9,355 bases of DNA, taken from assembly GCA_023396615.1 (NCBI GenBank), contig JAEWVM010000092.1, forward strand, positions 1 to 9,355, given 5' to 3'. This DNA comes from Spirochaetota bacterium. Its GTDB lineage: Bacteria; Spirochaetota; UBA4802; JAFGJZ01. Below the pieces are notes generated by a model. The model was not told where the DNA came from and made no database searches. It saw only the letters and a list, made by a program, of their open reading frames with translations. The position numbers were made by a program, and so were the translations under genes. Numbering within the stretch: the first letter of the stretch is position 1; every line of letters starts with the position of its first letter. Of the stretch, positions 1 to 5,554 are shown one piece after another.

Positions 1-457
1 GTATGGCAGCGGCAGTGGTTTCTGCACCGACAAAAAGAAAAACAAAAGAAAGTATCCGGATATATTCAACCGAATAGGACAAAATCGGTTCACGGACACC
101 CATTAGCTGAAAAACCTGTTCAGGAAAAATTGTCCAAAACAGAAAAAAGGCCAGAGAAAAAAGAGTATTGAACTTGAATGCGCTTGCAGATAATCTTGCC
201 GCCTGAACCTTCTTTCCGGCTCCCAATTTCTGAGCGGCAAGAACTGTAGTTCCGGTATTAACCGACCAGAAAAATGAAAGAGTCAGAATAAATGGAAAAA
301 TGCTGTTGCCGACTGCTGCGAAATATTCAGTATTTATTCTTCCAAGAAAAGCTGAATTTATCAGAATTTCAGTCTGCTGGATGATTCCGGCGATAACTAT
401 CGGAACTCCGATTCTGAAAATTATTTTATATTGCTTAATGTTAGGATTTTTAAACAT
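1..457 (-). CDS. MATE family efflux transporter, N-terminal part (cut by window start)
   Basis: This is the first 152 codons of a multidrug and toxic compound extrusion (MATE) transporter, which exports cationic drugs or metabolites across the inner membrane using a Na+ or H+ gradient. The frame stays open to the window edge. Family hallmarks are visible: an N-terminal hydrophobic helix with Gly-Val-Pro-Ile (17-20), Asn-Ser-Ala-Phe-Leu-Gly (34-39) where MATE proteins usually have an N-x-x-D/F-x-G motif, Phe-Ala-Ala-Val-Gly (46-50), a second helix, and Ala-Ala-Gln-Lys-Leu-Gly-Ala-Gly (74-81), the usual 'AQ-x-x-GAG' loop before helix 3. MATE proteins are about 450 aa, so roughly two thirds is missing. 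The ATG at 457-455 was chosen because a GAGGT Shine-Dalgarno sequence lies just upstream. The gene is divergent from the acyl-CoA synthetase. The family is clear; the substrate cannot be told. Confidence 0.88.
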   Translation of the reverse strand, partial: MFKNPNIKQYKIIFRIGVPIVIAGIIQQTEILINSAFLGRINTEYFAAVGNSIFPFILTLSFFWSVNTGTTVLAAQKLGAGKKVQAARLSASAFKFNTLFSLAFFLFWTIFPEQVFQLMGVREPILSYSVEYIRILSFVFLFVGAETTAAAI

Positions 458-475
458 TTTGACCTCAGCGCGTGC

Positions 476-503
476 ATTCAAGCAAACGTTTGCCTTGTGT
501 CAA
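476..503 (-). promoter_or_regulatory. Candidate promoter of the MATE gene
   Basis: On the minus strand a perfect -35 hexamer TTGACA (503-498) is followed, after a 16-bp spacer, by TTGAAT (481-476), a 4/6 match to the -10 consensus. Transcription would start near 469, about 12 nt before the MATE start codon and just ahead of its GAGGT ribosome binding site. The leader is short and the -10 is imperfect, so this is an inference from sequence only. Confidence 0.45.
482..493. promoter_or_regulatory. LacI-family-like operator palindrome
   Basis: GCAAACGTTTGC is a perfect 12-bp palindrome. The centre AAACGTTT with CG at the dyad is the typical form of operators bound by LacI/PurR/CcpA-type repressors (established for that family). 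It lies entirely inside the spacer between the candidate -35 and -10 of the MATE promoter, where a bound repressor would block RNA polymerase. No lacI-type gene is visible in this window. About two perfect 12-bp palindromes are expected by chance in a sequence this long, so it is the position and form, not the symmetry alone, that argue for function. Confidence 0.4.
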
Positions 504-559
504 GATTAATCTTTCATTAAAAAAAATTGCAACTGTACAAAAACACTAAAATGGCGGAA

Positions 560-573
560 AAAGTTGCAACTTT
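560..573. promoter_or_regulatory. 14-bp palindrome upstream of the acyl-CoA synthetase
   Basis: AAAGTTGCAACTTT is a perfect 14-bp palindrome, 67 bp before the synthetase start. Its core TTGCAAC also occurs at 527-533, 36 bp upstream, so two sites with near-helical phasing lie in the same intergenic region. It could be an operator for the synthetase gene or for both divergent genes. I could not place a convincing sigma-70 promoter for the synthetase next to it (the best -10-like match is TAAAAT at 547-552, without a well-spaced -35). Confidence 0.3.
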
Positions 574-640
574 CCTGATTCTTTTCCGGTCTTTTCTTAT
601 GAGGTTAATTCCTACCAATTTAATACTACTGGAGTTTTCA

Positions 641-2305
641 ATGTCTCTTATCGATAAATACCTGGAAAGAAAAGATTTTTCTTCTTATGAAGATTTTATA
701 TCCGGATACAAAATAAAATTTCCGGATAATTTCAATTTCGCTTACGATGTTGTTGATTATTATGCCGCAAACGAGCCCGACAGAAAAGCGCTTGTATGGT
801 GCGACGAAAAAGAAGATGATAAGATCATTTCGTTCAAAGAAATGAAGGAAATGAGTCTTCAGGCGGCAAAAATGCTCTCGTCGCTCGGAATCAAAAAAGG
901 AGACAGAGTTACACTAATACTCAAACAGCGCTACGAATTCTGGTTTCTTCTTCTTGCTCTTCACCGAATAGGAGCAATTGCAATTCCAGCCACTCACATG
1001 CTCAGCGCACACGACATTGAATACAGAATAAACTCAGCCGGAATAAAAATGATAATATCGGTTTCTGCCGATCATTTGACCGAATATGCCGATGAAGCGG
1101 ACTGCAAAACCGGAAATAAAATCATGAAAATGACTGTTCACGGAAGCAAAGAAGGATGGCTTAGCTACGAAGATGAAATGAAAAAGCACGATTCTTCATT
1201 CGTCCGCCCGCAGGGCGCTGATGCCCCAACAAATGCCGACACAATGCTGCTCTATTTCACATCAGGTACAGTCGGGCTTCCGAAGATGGTTACACATGAT
1301 TATACATATCCCCTTGCTCATATACTCACAGCTAAATACTGGCAGAATGTCGTTGAAGGCGGAATTCACTACACCGTTGCAGATACCGGATGGGCAAAAT
1401 CCGTTTGGGGTCAGATTTACGGACAATGGCTTTCAGGAAGTGCCGTTTTCATTTATAATTACGACCGTTTTATTGCCGCTAATCTTCTATCGAAAGCAAC
1501 AAAACACGGAGTTACAACATTCTGCGCTCCTCCGACAGTATGGCGCTTTCTGGTCAAAGAAGATCTTCATAAATATGATTTTTCAAGCTTCAAATACTGC
1601 GTAGTTGCAGGCGAACCTCTCAATCCCGAAATCTATGAAAAATTTCTCGCCGCAACCGGTATCAAGCTCAAAGAAGGCTATGGACAGACCGAGATGGTAA
1701 TAGCTATAGCGACATGGCCGTGGGTTGAACCGAAACCGGGCTCAATGGGCAAACCTTCACCTACATACAATGCAATTCTTCTCGACAGGGAAGGAAAGGA
1801 ATGCAAAGCCGGTGAAGAAGGCGAAATCGTATTCAAAACAAATCCTTCCAAGCCGATAGGATTATTCAAAGGATATTATTGCGACGAACAGCTTACCGCT
1901 AATGCATGGCATGACGGCCTGTATTATACGGGTGATACAGCATATAAAGACGAGGACGGGTATTTCTGGTTTGTCGGAAGAAATGACGACCTCATAAAAA
2001 GCTCCGGTTACAGAATCGGGCCGTTTGAAGTCGAAAGCGCACTGATAGAGCATCCGAGCGTGCTCGAATGCGCAGTAACGGGAATACCTGACGATGAACG
2101 CGGTCAGGTTGTTAAAGCCACAATCGTTCTCGGCAAAGACTTCATCGCAAGTGATGAACTCAAACATGAACTTCAGAATCATGTCAAAAAAACCACTGCG
2201 CCTTACAAATATCCGAGAATAATAGAATTTGTTGAATCGCTTCCAAAAACAATAAGCGGAAAAATAAGACGTGTCGCCATCCGCGATAAAGATAAAGCAT
2301 GCTGA
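641..2305 (+). CDS. AMP-forming acyl-CoA synthetase, medium-chain (ACSM-like) type
   Basis: The 554-aa protein belongs to the ANL (acyl/aryl-CoA synthetase) superfamily. It activates a carboxylic acid with ATP to an acyl-adenylate and then transfers it to CoA, in the cytosol. Motifs in order: P-loop TSGTVGLPK (207-215), an adenine-binding Gly-Glu-Pro (324-326), YGQTE (347-351), YYTGD (428-432), GRNDDLIKSSGYRIGPFEVE (446-465) containing the hinge, and KTISGKIRR (536-544) with the adenylation lysine at 541. 'GYRIGPFEVESALIEHP' and 'GxRxGQVVKA'-type spacing resemble ACSM/medium-chain synthetases rather than acetyl-CoA synthetase, and the length fits. The ATG at 641 is chosen: GGAG at 631-634 is well spaced, and the family N-terminus begins here. 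An in-frame ATG at 527 would add 38 residues that look like translated leader. The P-loop has Val where Thr/Ser is usual. The exact acid used (medium-chain, branched or aromatic) cannot be told. Confidence 0.93.
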   Translation: MSLIDKYLERKDFSSYEDFISGYKIKFPDNFNFAYDVVDYYAANEPDRKALVWCDEKEDDKIISFKEMKEMSLQAAKMLSSLGIKKGDRVTLILKQRYEFWFLLLALHRIGAIAIPATHMLSAHDIEYRINSAGIKMIISVSADHLTEYADEADCKTGNKIMKMTVHGSKEGWLSYEDEMKKHDSSFVRPQGADAPTNADTMLLYFTSGTVGLPKMVTHDYTYPLAHILTAKYWQNVVEGGIHYTVADTGWAKSVWGQIYGQWLSGSAVFIYNYDRFIAANLLSKATKHGVTTFCAPPTVWRFLVKEDLHKYDFSSFKYCVVAGEPLNPEIYEKFLAATGIKLKEGYGQTEMVIAIATWPWVEPKPGSMGKPSPTYNAILLDREGKECKAGEEGEIVFKTNPSKPIGLFKGYYCDEQLTANAWHDGLYYTGDTAYKDEDGYFWFVGRNDDLIKSSGYRIGPFEVESALIEHPSVLECAVTGIPDDERGQVVKATIVLGKDFIASDELKHELQNHVKKTTAPYKYPRIIEFVESLPKTISGKIRRVAIRDKDKAC

Positions 2306-2313
2306 GAATTACA

Positions 2314-2345
2314 AATCTGTTTCGGATTTCGTTTCGAAACAGATT
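2314..2345 (+). other. Perfect 11-bp stem-loop without a T tract
   Basis: AATCTGTTTCG (2314-2324) is exactly complementary to CGAAACAGATT (2335-2345), with a 10-nt loop. It begins 9 nt after the synthetase stop codon. It is not followed by a run of T, so it is not a standard intrinsic terminator. It may protect the 3' end of the synthetase mRNA from exonucleases or assist the terminator 25 nt downstream. Confidence 0.6.
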
Positions 2346-2370
2346 ACATTAAATATTCATGAATTATTTT

Positions 2371-2401
2371 ACCGTATTTCACCGCGAAATACGGTTTTTT
2401 T
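2371..2401 (+). terminator. Intrinsic terminator after the acyl-CoA synthetase
   Basis: The 10-bp perfect stem ACCGTATTTC / GAAATACGGT (2371-2380 with 2386-2395) has a 5-nt loop and runs directly into eight T residues (2394-2401). This is a textbook rho-independent terminator. It separates the synthetase from the WHy protein-folE2 transcription unit, which therefore needs its own start between here and 2455. Confidence 0.85.
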
Positions 2402-2454
2402 GTGTTTGAAAAACTATACCGGTATTTTAATGGTAGTTATTCGACGGGGGACAA

Positions 2455-3426
2455 ATGAAAAAAATTGCAATTCTATCTCTTATTATTTTTTCAGCGGCAC
2501 TTTCGGCCTTCAGCATTCCCAAATCACTGCCTAAGCCTACAGCTGATTTTAAAGGGTTCGACATTGAATCCATATCCCTGCGCGATGTTAATTTCCTTTT
2601 TGATGTTGAAATCAAAAACCCCTACCCGGTAGGATTAAAACTCGACGGAGTCGAATTTACTTTTTTTGTCGAAAACAATCAGTTTTTCAAAACTACTACT
2701 TCCAAAGGACTCAAAATAAAAGCTAAAGGCAAAAAGATCAATCAGTTCCGCGTCAATGTTAAATACGAAGATATTATTAAAATAGTAAAAGCATATTCCA
2801 AAAAAGATTATCTCAACTGCAAAATCGATATGGCTATCCTCATTCCCCTTCCTGATATTTCAGGACTTCCGGAAAATATCAGATTCGATTATTCTGTAAA
2901 CACTCAGATTCCGGCAATCAAACCGACAATCAGTATCGCGAATTTTAAAGTTAAAAAACCTTCAACAGCTGAAATTGCCGCAGAACTTGCAATAAAGAAA
3001 AAACAAGCTTCGGCAGATAAAGTTGCCGGAATGTTTGCGGATATATTGAGCGGCAAAAAAGCCGATCAGATTATTGATCCTGCAAGTCTCGATCTTCCCA
3101 TAACAGTTGATTTCGATATTCTTCTTAAGAATGAAACTGCTCACAAACTTGTTTTCAACAGCATAAATTATGACTTTCTGGTCAATAACGAAAAACTGGT
3201 GAAAGGAACGACCAAAGATATAAAAATGCAGGGAAATACTTCTATTATAAAGGTTTCAAATAAATTCAGTTCAAAAAGTCTCGGCAAATCAATGCTGCGG
3301 TTTTTTGAAAACCAGAAAGGTGATTTTGCATTTACCGGATCGACATTCATCAAGCTTCCGGCAAAAATCAAAAAAGATCCTCTTAAACTGGCATTTGATG
3401 AAAAAGGAAAATTTAACGCAAAATGA
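2455..3426 (+). CDS. Exported tandem WHy-domain (LEA type 2 / LEA14-like) protein
   Basis: The 323-aa protein has an N-terminal signal peptide (Lys-Lys then a hydrophobic stretch 4-18, small residues near 19-20, no lipobox Cys), so it is likely periplasmic or outer-surface. Two copies of a WHy/LEA-2-like unit follow, at about 36-150 and 213-305. Each has the pattern 'β-strand, D-x-x-F/L-x-V/L-x-N-x-(Y/H)-x(3-6)-L' (FLFDVEIKNPYPVGLKL at 48-64; DFDILLKNETAHKLVF at 219-234), then 'Y/F-x-F-x-V-N/E-N' and a Gly-Thr/Ser stretch. The linker (about 165-210) is Ala/Lys-rich and probably helical. LEA-2 proteins are linked to desiccation or membrane-stress protection, but their bacterial role is poorly defined. 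GGGGGA at 2446-2451 supports the start. Its stop overlaps the folE2 start (ATGA), so the two are co-transcribed and probably translationally coupled. Family fairly sure; function unknown. Confidence 0.8.
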   Translation: MKKIAILSLIIFSAALSAFSIPKSLPKPTADFKGFDIESISLRDVNFLFDVEIKNPYPVGLKLDGVEFTFFVENNQFFKTTTSKGLKIKAKGKKINQFRVNVKYEDIIKIVKAYSKKDYLNCKIDMAILIPLPDISGLPENIRFDYSVNTQIPAIKPTISIANFKVKKPSTAEIAAELAIKKKQASADKVAGMFADILSGKKADQIIDPASLDLPITVDFDILLKNETAHKLVFNSINYDFLVNNEKLVKGTTKDIKMQGNTSIIKVSNKFSSKSLGKSMLRFFENQKGDFAFTGSTFIKLPAKIKKDPLKLAFDEKGKFNAK

Positions 3427-4193
3427 GTCTAGCAGATATTCAATCACAGCCCGACAACAGAAATATGCCGATCGATCAGGTCGGCGTAAAGGGCATCAAG
3501 TATCCGGTAATCGTACTTGAACGCGAAAAAGGAAAACAGCATACCGTCGGCAATATCAATATGTTTGTCGAGCTTCCTCACAATTTCAGGGGAACTCACA
3601 TGAGCCGTTTCATTGAAATACTCAATCTTCACATGAACGGAATTTCTACAGCAGGGATTAAAAAAATTCTATCCGACATGAAGGAGAAACTCGACGCCGA
3701 AAAAGCTTATTTCGAAATTGAGTTTCCGTTTTTCATCAGAAAAGCTGCTCCCGTATCAGGTTCTACCGGAAAAATGGAATACATGTGCAAAATTTTCGGA
3801 GACTCTTCTGCGGATTATTACATGGTCGAAGTCAGAGTTCCGGTTCTTTCATTATGCCCGTGTTCGAAAGAAATCAGCTCATACGGCGCGCACAATCAAA
3901 GATCGATAATAACAATTAAAATCAAAGCTTCCGAAATAATATGGATTGAAGATATCATTCTAATCGCGGAATCATCGGCATCAAGCGACATCTACTCTAT
4001 TCTCAAAAGAGAAGACGAAAAGTTTATTACTGAAAAATCGTACGATAATCCGATGTTTGTAGAAGATATGGTAAGAAGCGCAGCCGAAAAACTGTCAGCA
4101 ATGGAACACATTCTGGGATTTTCCGTAGAAAGCGAAAATATGGAATCGATTCACAATCATTCAGCATACGCAAGCATCAGCAGAAACATGTAG
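3423..4193 (+). CDS. folE2: GTP cyclohydrolase FolE2 (type IB)
   Basis: This 256-aa enzyme converts GTP to 7,8-dihydroneopterin triphosphate plus formate, the first step of tetrahydrofolate synthesis and also the entry to the queuosine precursor preQ0. FolE2 is the metal-flexible alternative to zinc-dependent FolE. Family signatures: N-terminal Asn-x-x-x-Pro-Ile-Asp-x-Val-Gly-Val-Lys (13-23), FVELPHNFRGTHMSRF (48-63), FPFFIRKAAPVSG (101-113), LCPCSKEISSYGAHNQRS (144-161) with the metal-ligand Cys (147) and His (157), a Glu in FITEKSYDNPMFVED (201-215), and the C-terminal ESIHNHSAYA (241-250). Length is normal. The start overlaps the upstream stop by 4 bp; the only purine-rich stretch, AAGGAAA at 3404-3410, is about 12 nt away, so coupling to the upstream gene likely drives translation. 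A terminator follows at once. I see no zinc-regulator site upstream. Confidence 0.95.
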   Translation: MSLADIQSQPDNRNMPIDQVGVKGIKYPVIVLEREKGKQHTVGNINMFVELPHNFRGTHMSRFIEILNLHMNGISTAGIKKILSDMKEKLDAEKAYFEIEFPFFIRKAAPVSGSTGKMEYMCKIFGDSSADYYMVEVRVPVLSLCPCSKEISSYGAHNQRSIITIKIKASEIIWIEDIILIAESSASSDIYSILKREDEKFITEKSYDNPMFVEDMVRSAAEKLSAMEHILGFSVESENMESIHNHSAYASISRNM

Positions 4194-4215
4194 ACGGGCA
4201 CAAAGCCCGTCTTTT
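4192..4215 (+). terminator. Intrinsic terminator after folE2
   Basis: Stem AGACGGGC / GCCCGTCT (4192-4199 with 4205-4212), 5-nt loop, then TTTT. It starts inside the folE2 stop region and ends at the stop of the convergent lipoprotein gene. The GC-rich stem would also form in the minus-strand transcript, but the tract on that side is not T-rich, so it works best for folE2. Confidence 0.8.
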
Positions 4216-4741
4216 ACTGACCGGTTCTCTCTTTAAGATTCTGACGCATATCATTGATAATTTCTTCATCAGAAAGTCTTTTTTCTAAAACAATTTTGTA
4301 GCGCACATTAAACTTGATCGGCGTTATACGTTTATTCTGAAACGCAAAATTCCATCTCTGAATATCATCCATAATCATTGTGTCAAGTTCGCGTATAAAC
4401 GTTGATCTTACAAATCGCACCTGCATAAGCCTTCCGGAATCCGGGAAAAGCCATACAGAAATGATGCCTTCACAGACTTCATCAATCTTATTGAACTTCA
4501 TCATCTCAGAAACAAAATACTTGTCACCGGAATCATCCTGTGTACGCGATATGGAATCATTAAATGATTTCTGAGCAACGATATAATCATCCGCAGTCAT
4601 CAAAACGCGGAATACCTCATCCTTGCTTTTTGCACTTTCAGTCAGAAACGCGTCCTCACGCCAGTTTTTCTTTTCATCTTTTTTTTGAGGAGCCGCACAA
4701 CCGATAATCAAAGCTGCGGCAATTAGCAGAATTTTCTTCAT
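4214..4741 (-). CDS. Predicted lipoprotein with TonB-C/AgmX-like C-terminal domain
   Basis: The 175-aa protein starts with a lipoprotein signal (Met-Lys-Lys, hydrophobic 4-13, lipobox Leu-Ile-Ile-Gly-Cys with the lipidated Cys at 15). A short charged linker (19-45) follows, then a C-terminal region (about 90-155) with the pattern of a TonB C-terminal fold: 'G-I-I-S-V-W-L-F-P-D-S-G-R-L-M-Q-V-R-F' then 'L-D-x-M-I-M-D-D-I-Q-R-W-N-F' and a final β-strand. In TonB, TolA-like and AgmX/PglI proteins this fold packs against partner proteins. It lacks the N-terminal transmembrane anchor and Pro-rich spacer of a real TonB. The start at 4741 has a strong GGAGAAGGAA site; the in-frame ATG at 4849 would run through the divergent promoter region and bury the signal peptide. 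It is convergent with folE2 and divergent from dedA. Role unknown; the domain call is by pattern only. Confidence 0.72.
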   Translation of the reverse strand: MKKILLIAAALIIGCAAPQKKDEKKNWREDAFLTESAKSKDEVFRVLMTADDYIVAQKSFNDSISRTQDDSGDKYFVSEMMKFNKIDEVCEGIISVWLFPDSGRLMQVRFVRSTFIRELDTMIMDDIQRWNFAFQNKRITPIKFNVRYKIVLEKRLSDEEIINDMRQNLKERTGQ

Positions 4742-4788
4742 TTCCTTCTCCGTTTTTTTATTGCAACGAAATATTAAACACCAGAACA

Positions 4789-4794
4789 TATAAT
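4789..4794 (+). promoter_or_regulatory. Perfect -10-like TATAAT before the DedA gene
   Basis: TATAAT lies in the 70-bp divergent gap, 17 bp before the dedA start codon. Its best upstream -35-like match (TTGCAA, 4761-4766) is 22 bp away, which is too far for a normal sigma-70 promoter. If it is used, the leader is only about 10 nt and consists mostly of the AAAGGGA ribosome binding site. Weak call. Confidence 0.25.
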
Positions 4795-4811
4795 CATATA
4801 AAAGGGAAACA

Positions 4812-5429
4812 ATGGAACAATTTTTCTTATCTATTCTCGATGCTGTCAAGGAAAATCAATTTCTCGCCTACACCTTTCTTTCAGGAGCATCAATTCTTGA
4901 AAACCTTATTCCTCCTGTTCCGGGAGACAGTGTAGTACTATTCGGAGCGATACTGTCATCACGGGGCTATCTCTCACCGATAAGCGTGCACATTTCAACA
5001 GCTTTAGGCGGTTCAGCCGGATTCTATTTTCTTTTTCACTTCGCGCATAAACACGGAAGAAACTTTTTCATAGACGGCAAAATACCCTTTTTCAGGAAGG
5101 AATACATTTTTGCAGCCGAAAAACGTTTTGCGTCATCAGGCTGTTACATTGTCCTCATAAACAGATTTTTGCCGGGCGTACGATCGGTAATCTCGGTCAC
5201 AGCAGGGATATTAAACCTCAGCAAAATTAAAGTATTTATTTTTTGCCTGATTTCATCATTTGTCTGGAATGGAATTCTCACATACGGAGGATACTTTCTC
5301 GGCAACTCAATCATTCCTCTAATCAAGAAAGCTTCTTTCATCACAGGAGCCGTTGTTATAATCATTTGCGCATTATCGGCTTTAGTTTTCTTCGTTTTTA
5401 GAAAAAAAAGAAAAAAAACGATTAATTAG
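4812..5429 (+). CDS. DedA family (SNARE-associated/VTT domain) integral membrane protein
   Basis: The 205-aa inner-membrane protein matches the DedA/VTT family, members of which recycle undecaprenyl phosphate or move other lipids across the membrane and need the proton motive force. Visible marks: an N-terminal segment ending in ENLIPPVPGDS (30-40), which is the family 'E-x-x-(I/F)-P-P-x-P-G-(E/D)' re-entrant loop with its acidic residues; hydrophobic helices at about 41-50 and 60-78; the amphipathic FAAEKRFASSG stretch (100-110); the signature NRFLPGVRSVISVTAG (117-132) with Arg 118 and Arg 124; and two C-terminal helices (about 140-160 and 173-196) followed by a Lys/Arg-rich tail. Length is normal. 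A good AGGGA site precedes the ATG. It stands alone, divergent from the lipoprotein gene; the next plus-strand gene is 125 nt on. The family is clear, the lipid substrate is not. Confidence 0.92.
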   Translation: MEQFFLSILDAVKENQFLAYTFLSGASILENLIPPVPGDSVVLFGAILSSRGYLSPISVHISTALGGSAGFYFLFHFAHKHGRNFFIDGKIPFFRKEYIFAAEKRFASSGCYIVLINRFLPGVRSVISVTAGILNLSKIKVFIFCLISSFVWNGILTYGGYFLGNSIIPLIKKASFITGAVVIIICALSALVFFVFRKKRKKTIN

Positions 5430-5461
5430 ACTATTTTTCATTAATCTAAGCAATTTTCTAA

Positions 5462-5490
5462 TTGACGGCAAATTAATTTTAATATATATG
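5462..5490 (+). promoter_or_regulatory. Candidate sigma-70 promoter for the 5555-9028 gene block
   Basis: TTGACG (5462-5467, 5/6 match) and TATATG (5485-5490, 4/6) are separated by 17 bp in an AT-rich stretch after dedA. Transcription would start near 5497, giving a leader of about 58 nt that contains the hairpin at 5510-5534 and then the GGAG ribosome binding site. No other likely promoter is seen before gatC, pyrK and tgt. Confidence 0.4.
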
Positions 5491-5509
5491 ACATAATCAA
5501 ACATCTTAA

Positions 5510-5534
5510 AAAAGCATCCCGAGCGGGTGCTTTT
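5510..5534 (+). terminator. Terminator-like hairpin between dedA and the 236-aa gene
   Basis: AAAAGCATCC (5510-5519) pairs with GGGTGCTTTT (5525-5534), ten pairs with one U-G wobble and a 5-nt loop, ending in TTTT. The A-rich left side and T-rich right side make it usable in both directions. It could end transcription from dedA. Because it also sits downstream of the candidate promoter at 5462-5490 and 20 nt before the next start codon, it could instead act as a leader attenuator. Confidence 0.6.
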
Positions 5535-5554
5535 GCCGATTAATGGAGCGGATA

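Noticed and set aside
300..509. Plus-strand open frame over the MATE region
   Set aside because: It is the shadow of the MATE gene on the other strand, whose translation has clear family motifs.
527..640. Upstream ATG at 527 as the start of the acyl-CoA synthetase
   Set aside because: It adds 38 residues absent from the family, runs over the palindrome and has no ribosome site; the ATG at 641 has GGAG and begins the family N-terminus.
4742..4849. Longer form of the minus-strand lipoprotein starting at 4849
   Set aside because: It would overlap the dedA coding region and bury the lipoprotein signal; the start at 4741 has a strong ribosome site.
5420..5446. GATTAAT/ATTAATC inverted repeat at the end of dedA as its terminator
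   Set aside because: The stem is seven AT-rich pairs with a 13-nt loop and no T tract after it; the hairpin at 5510-5534 is a better candidate.
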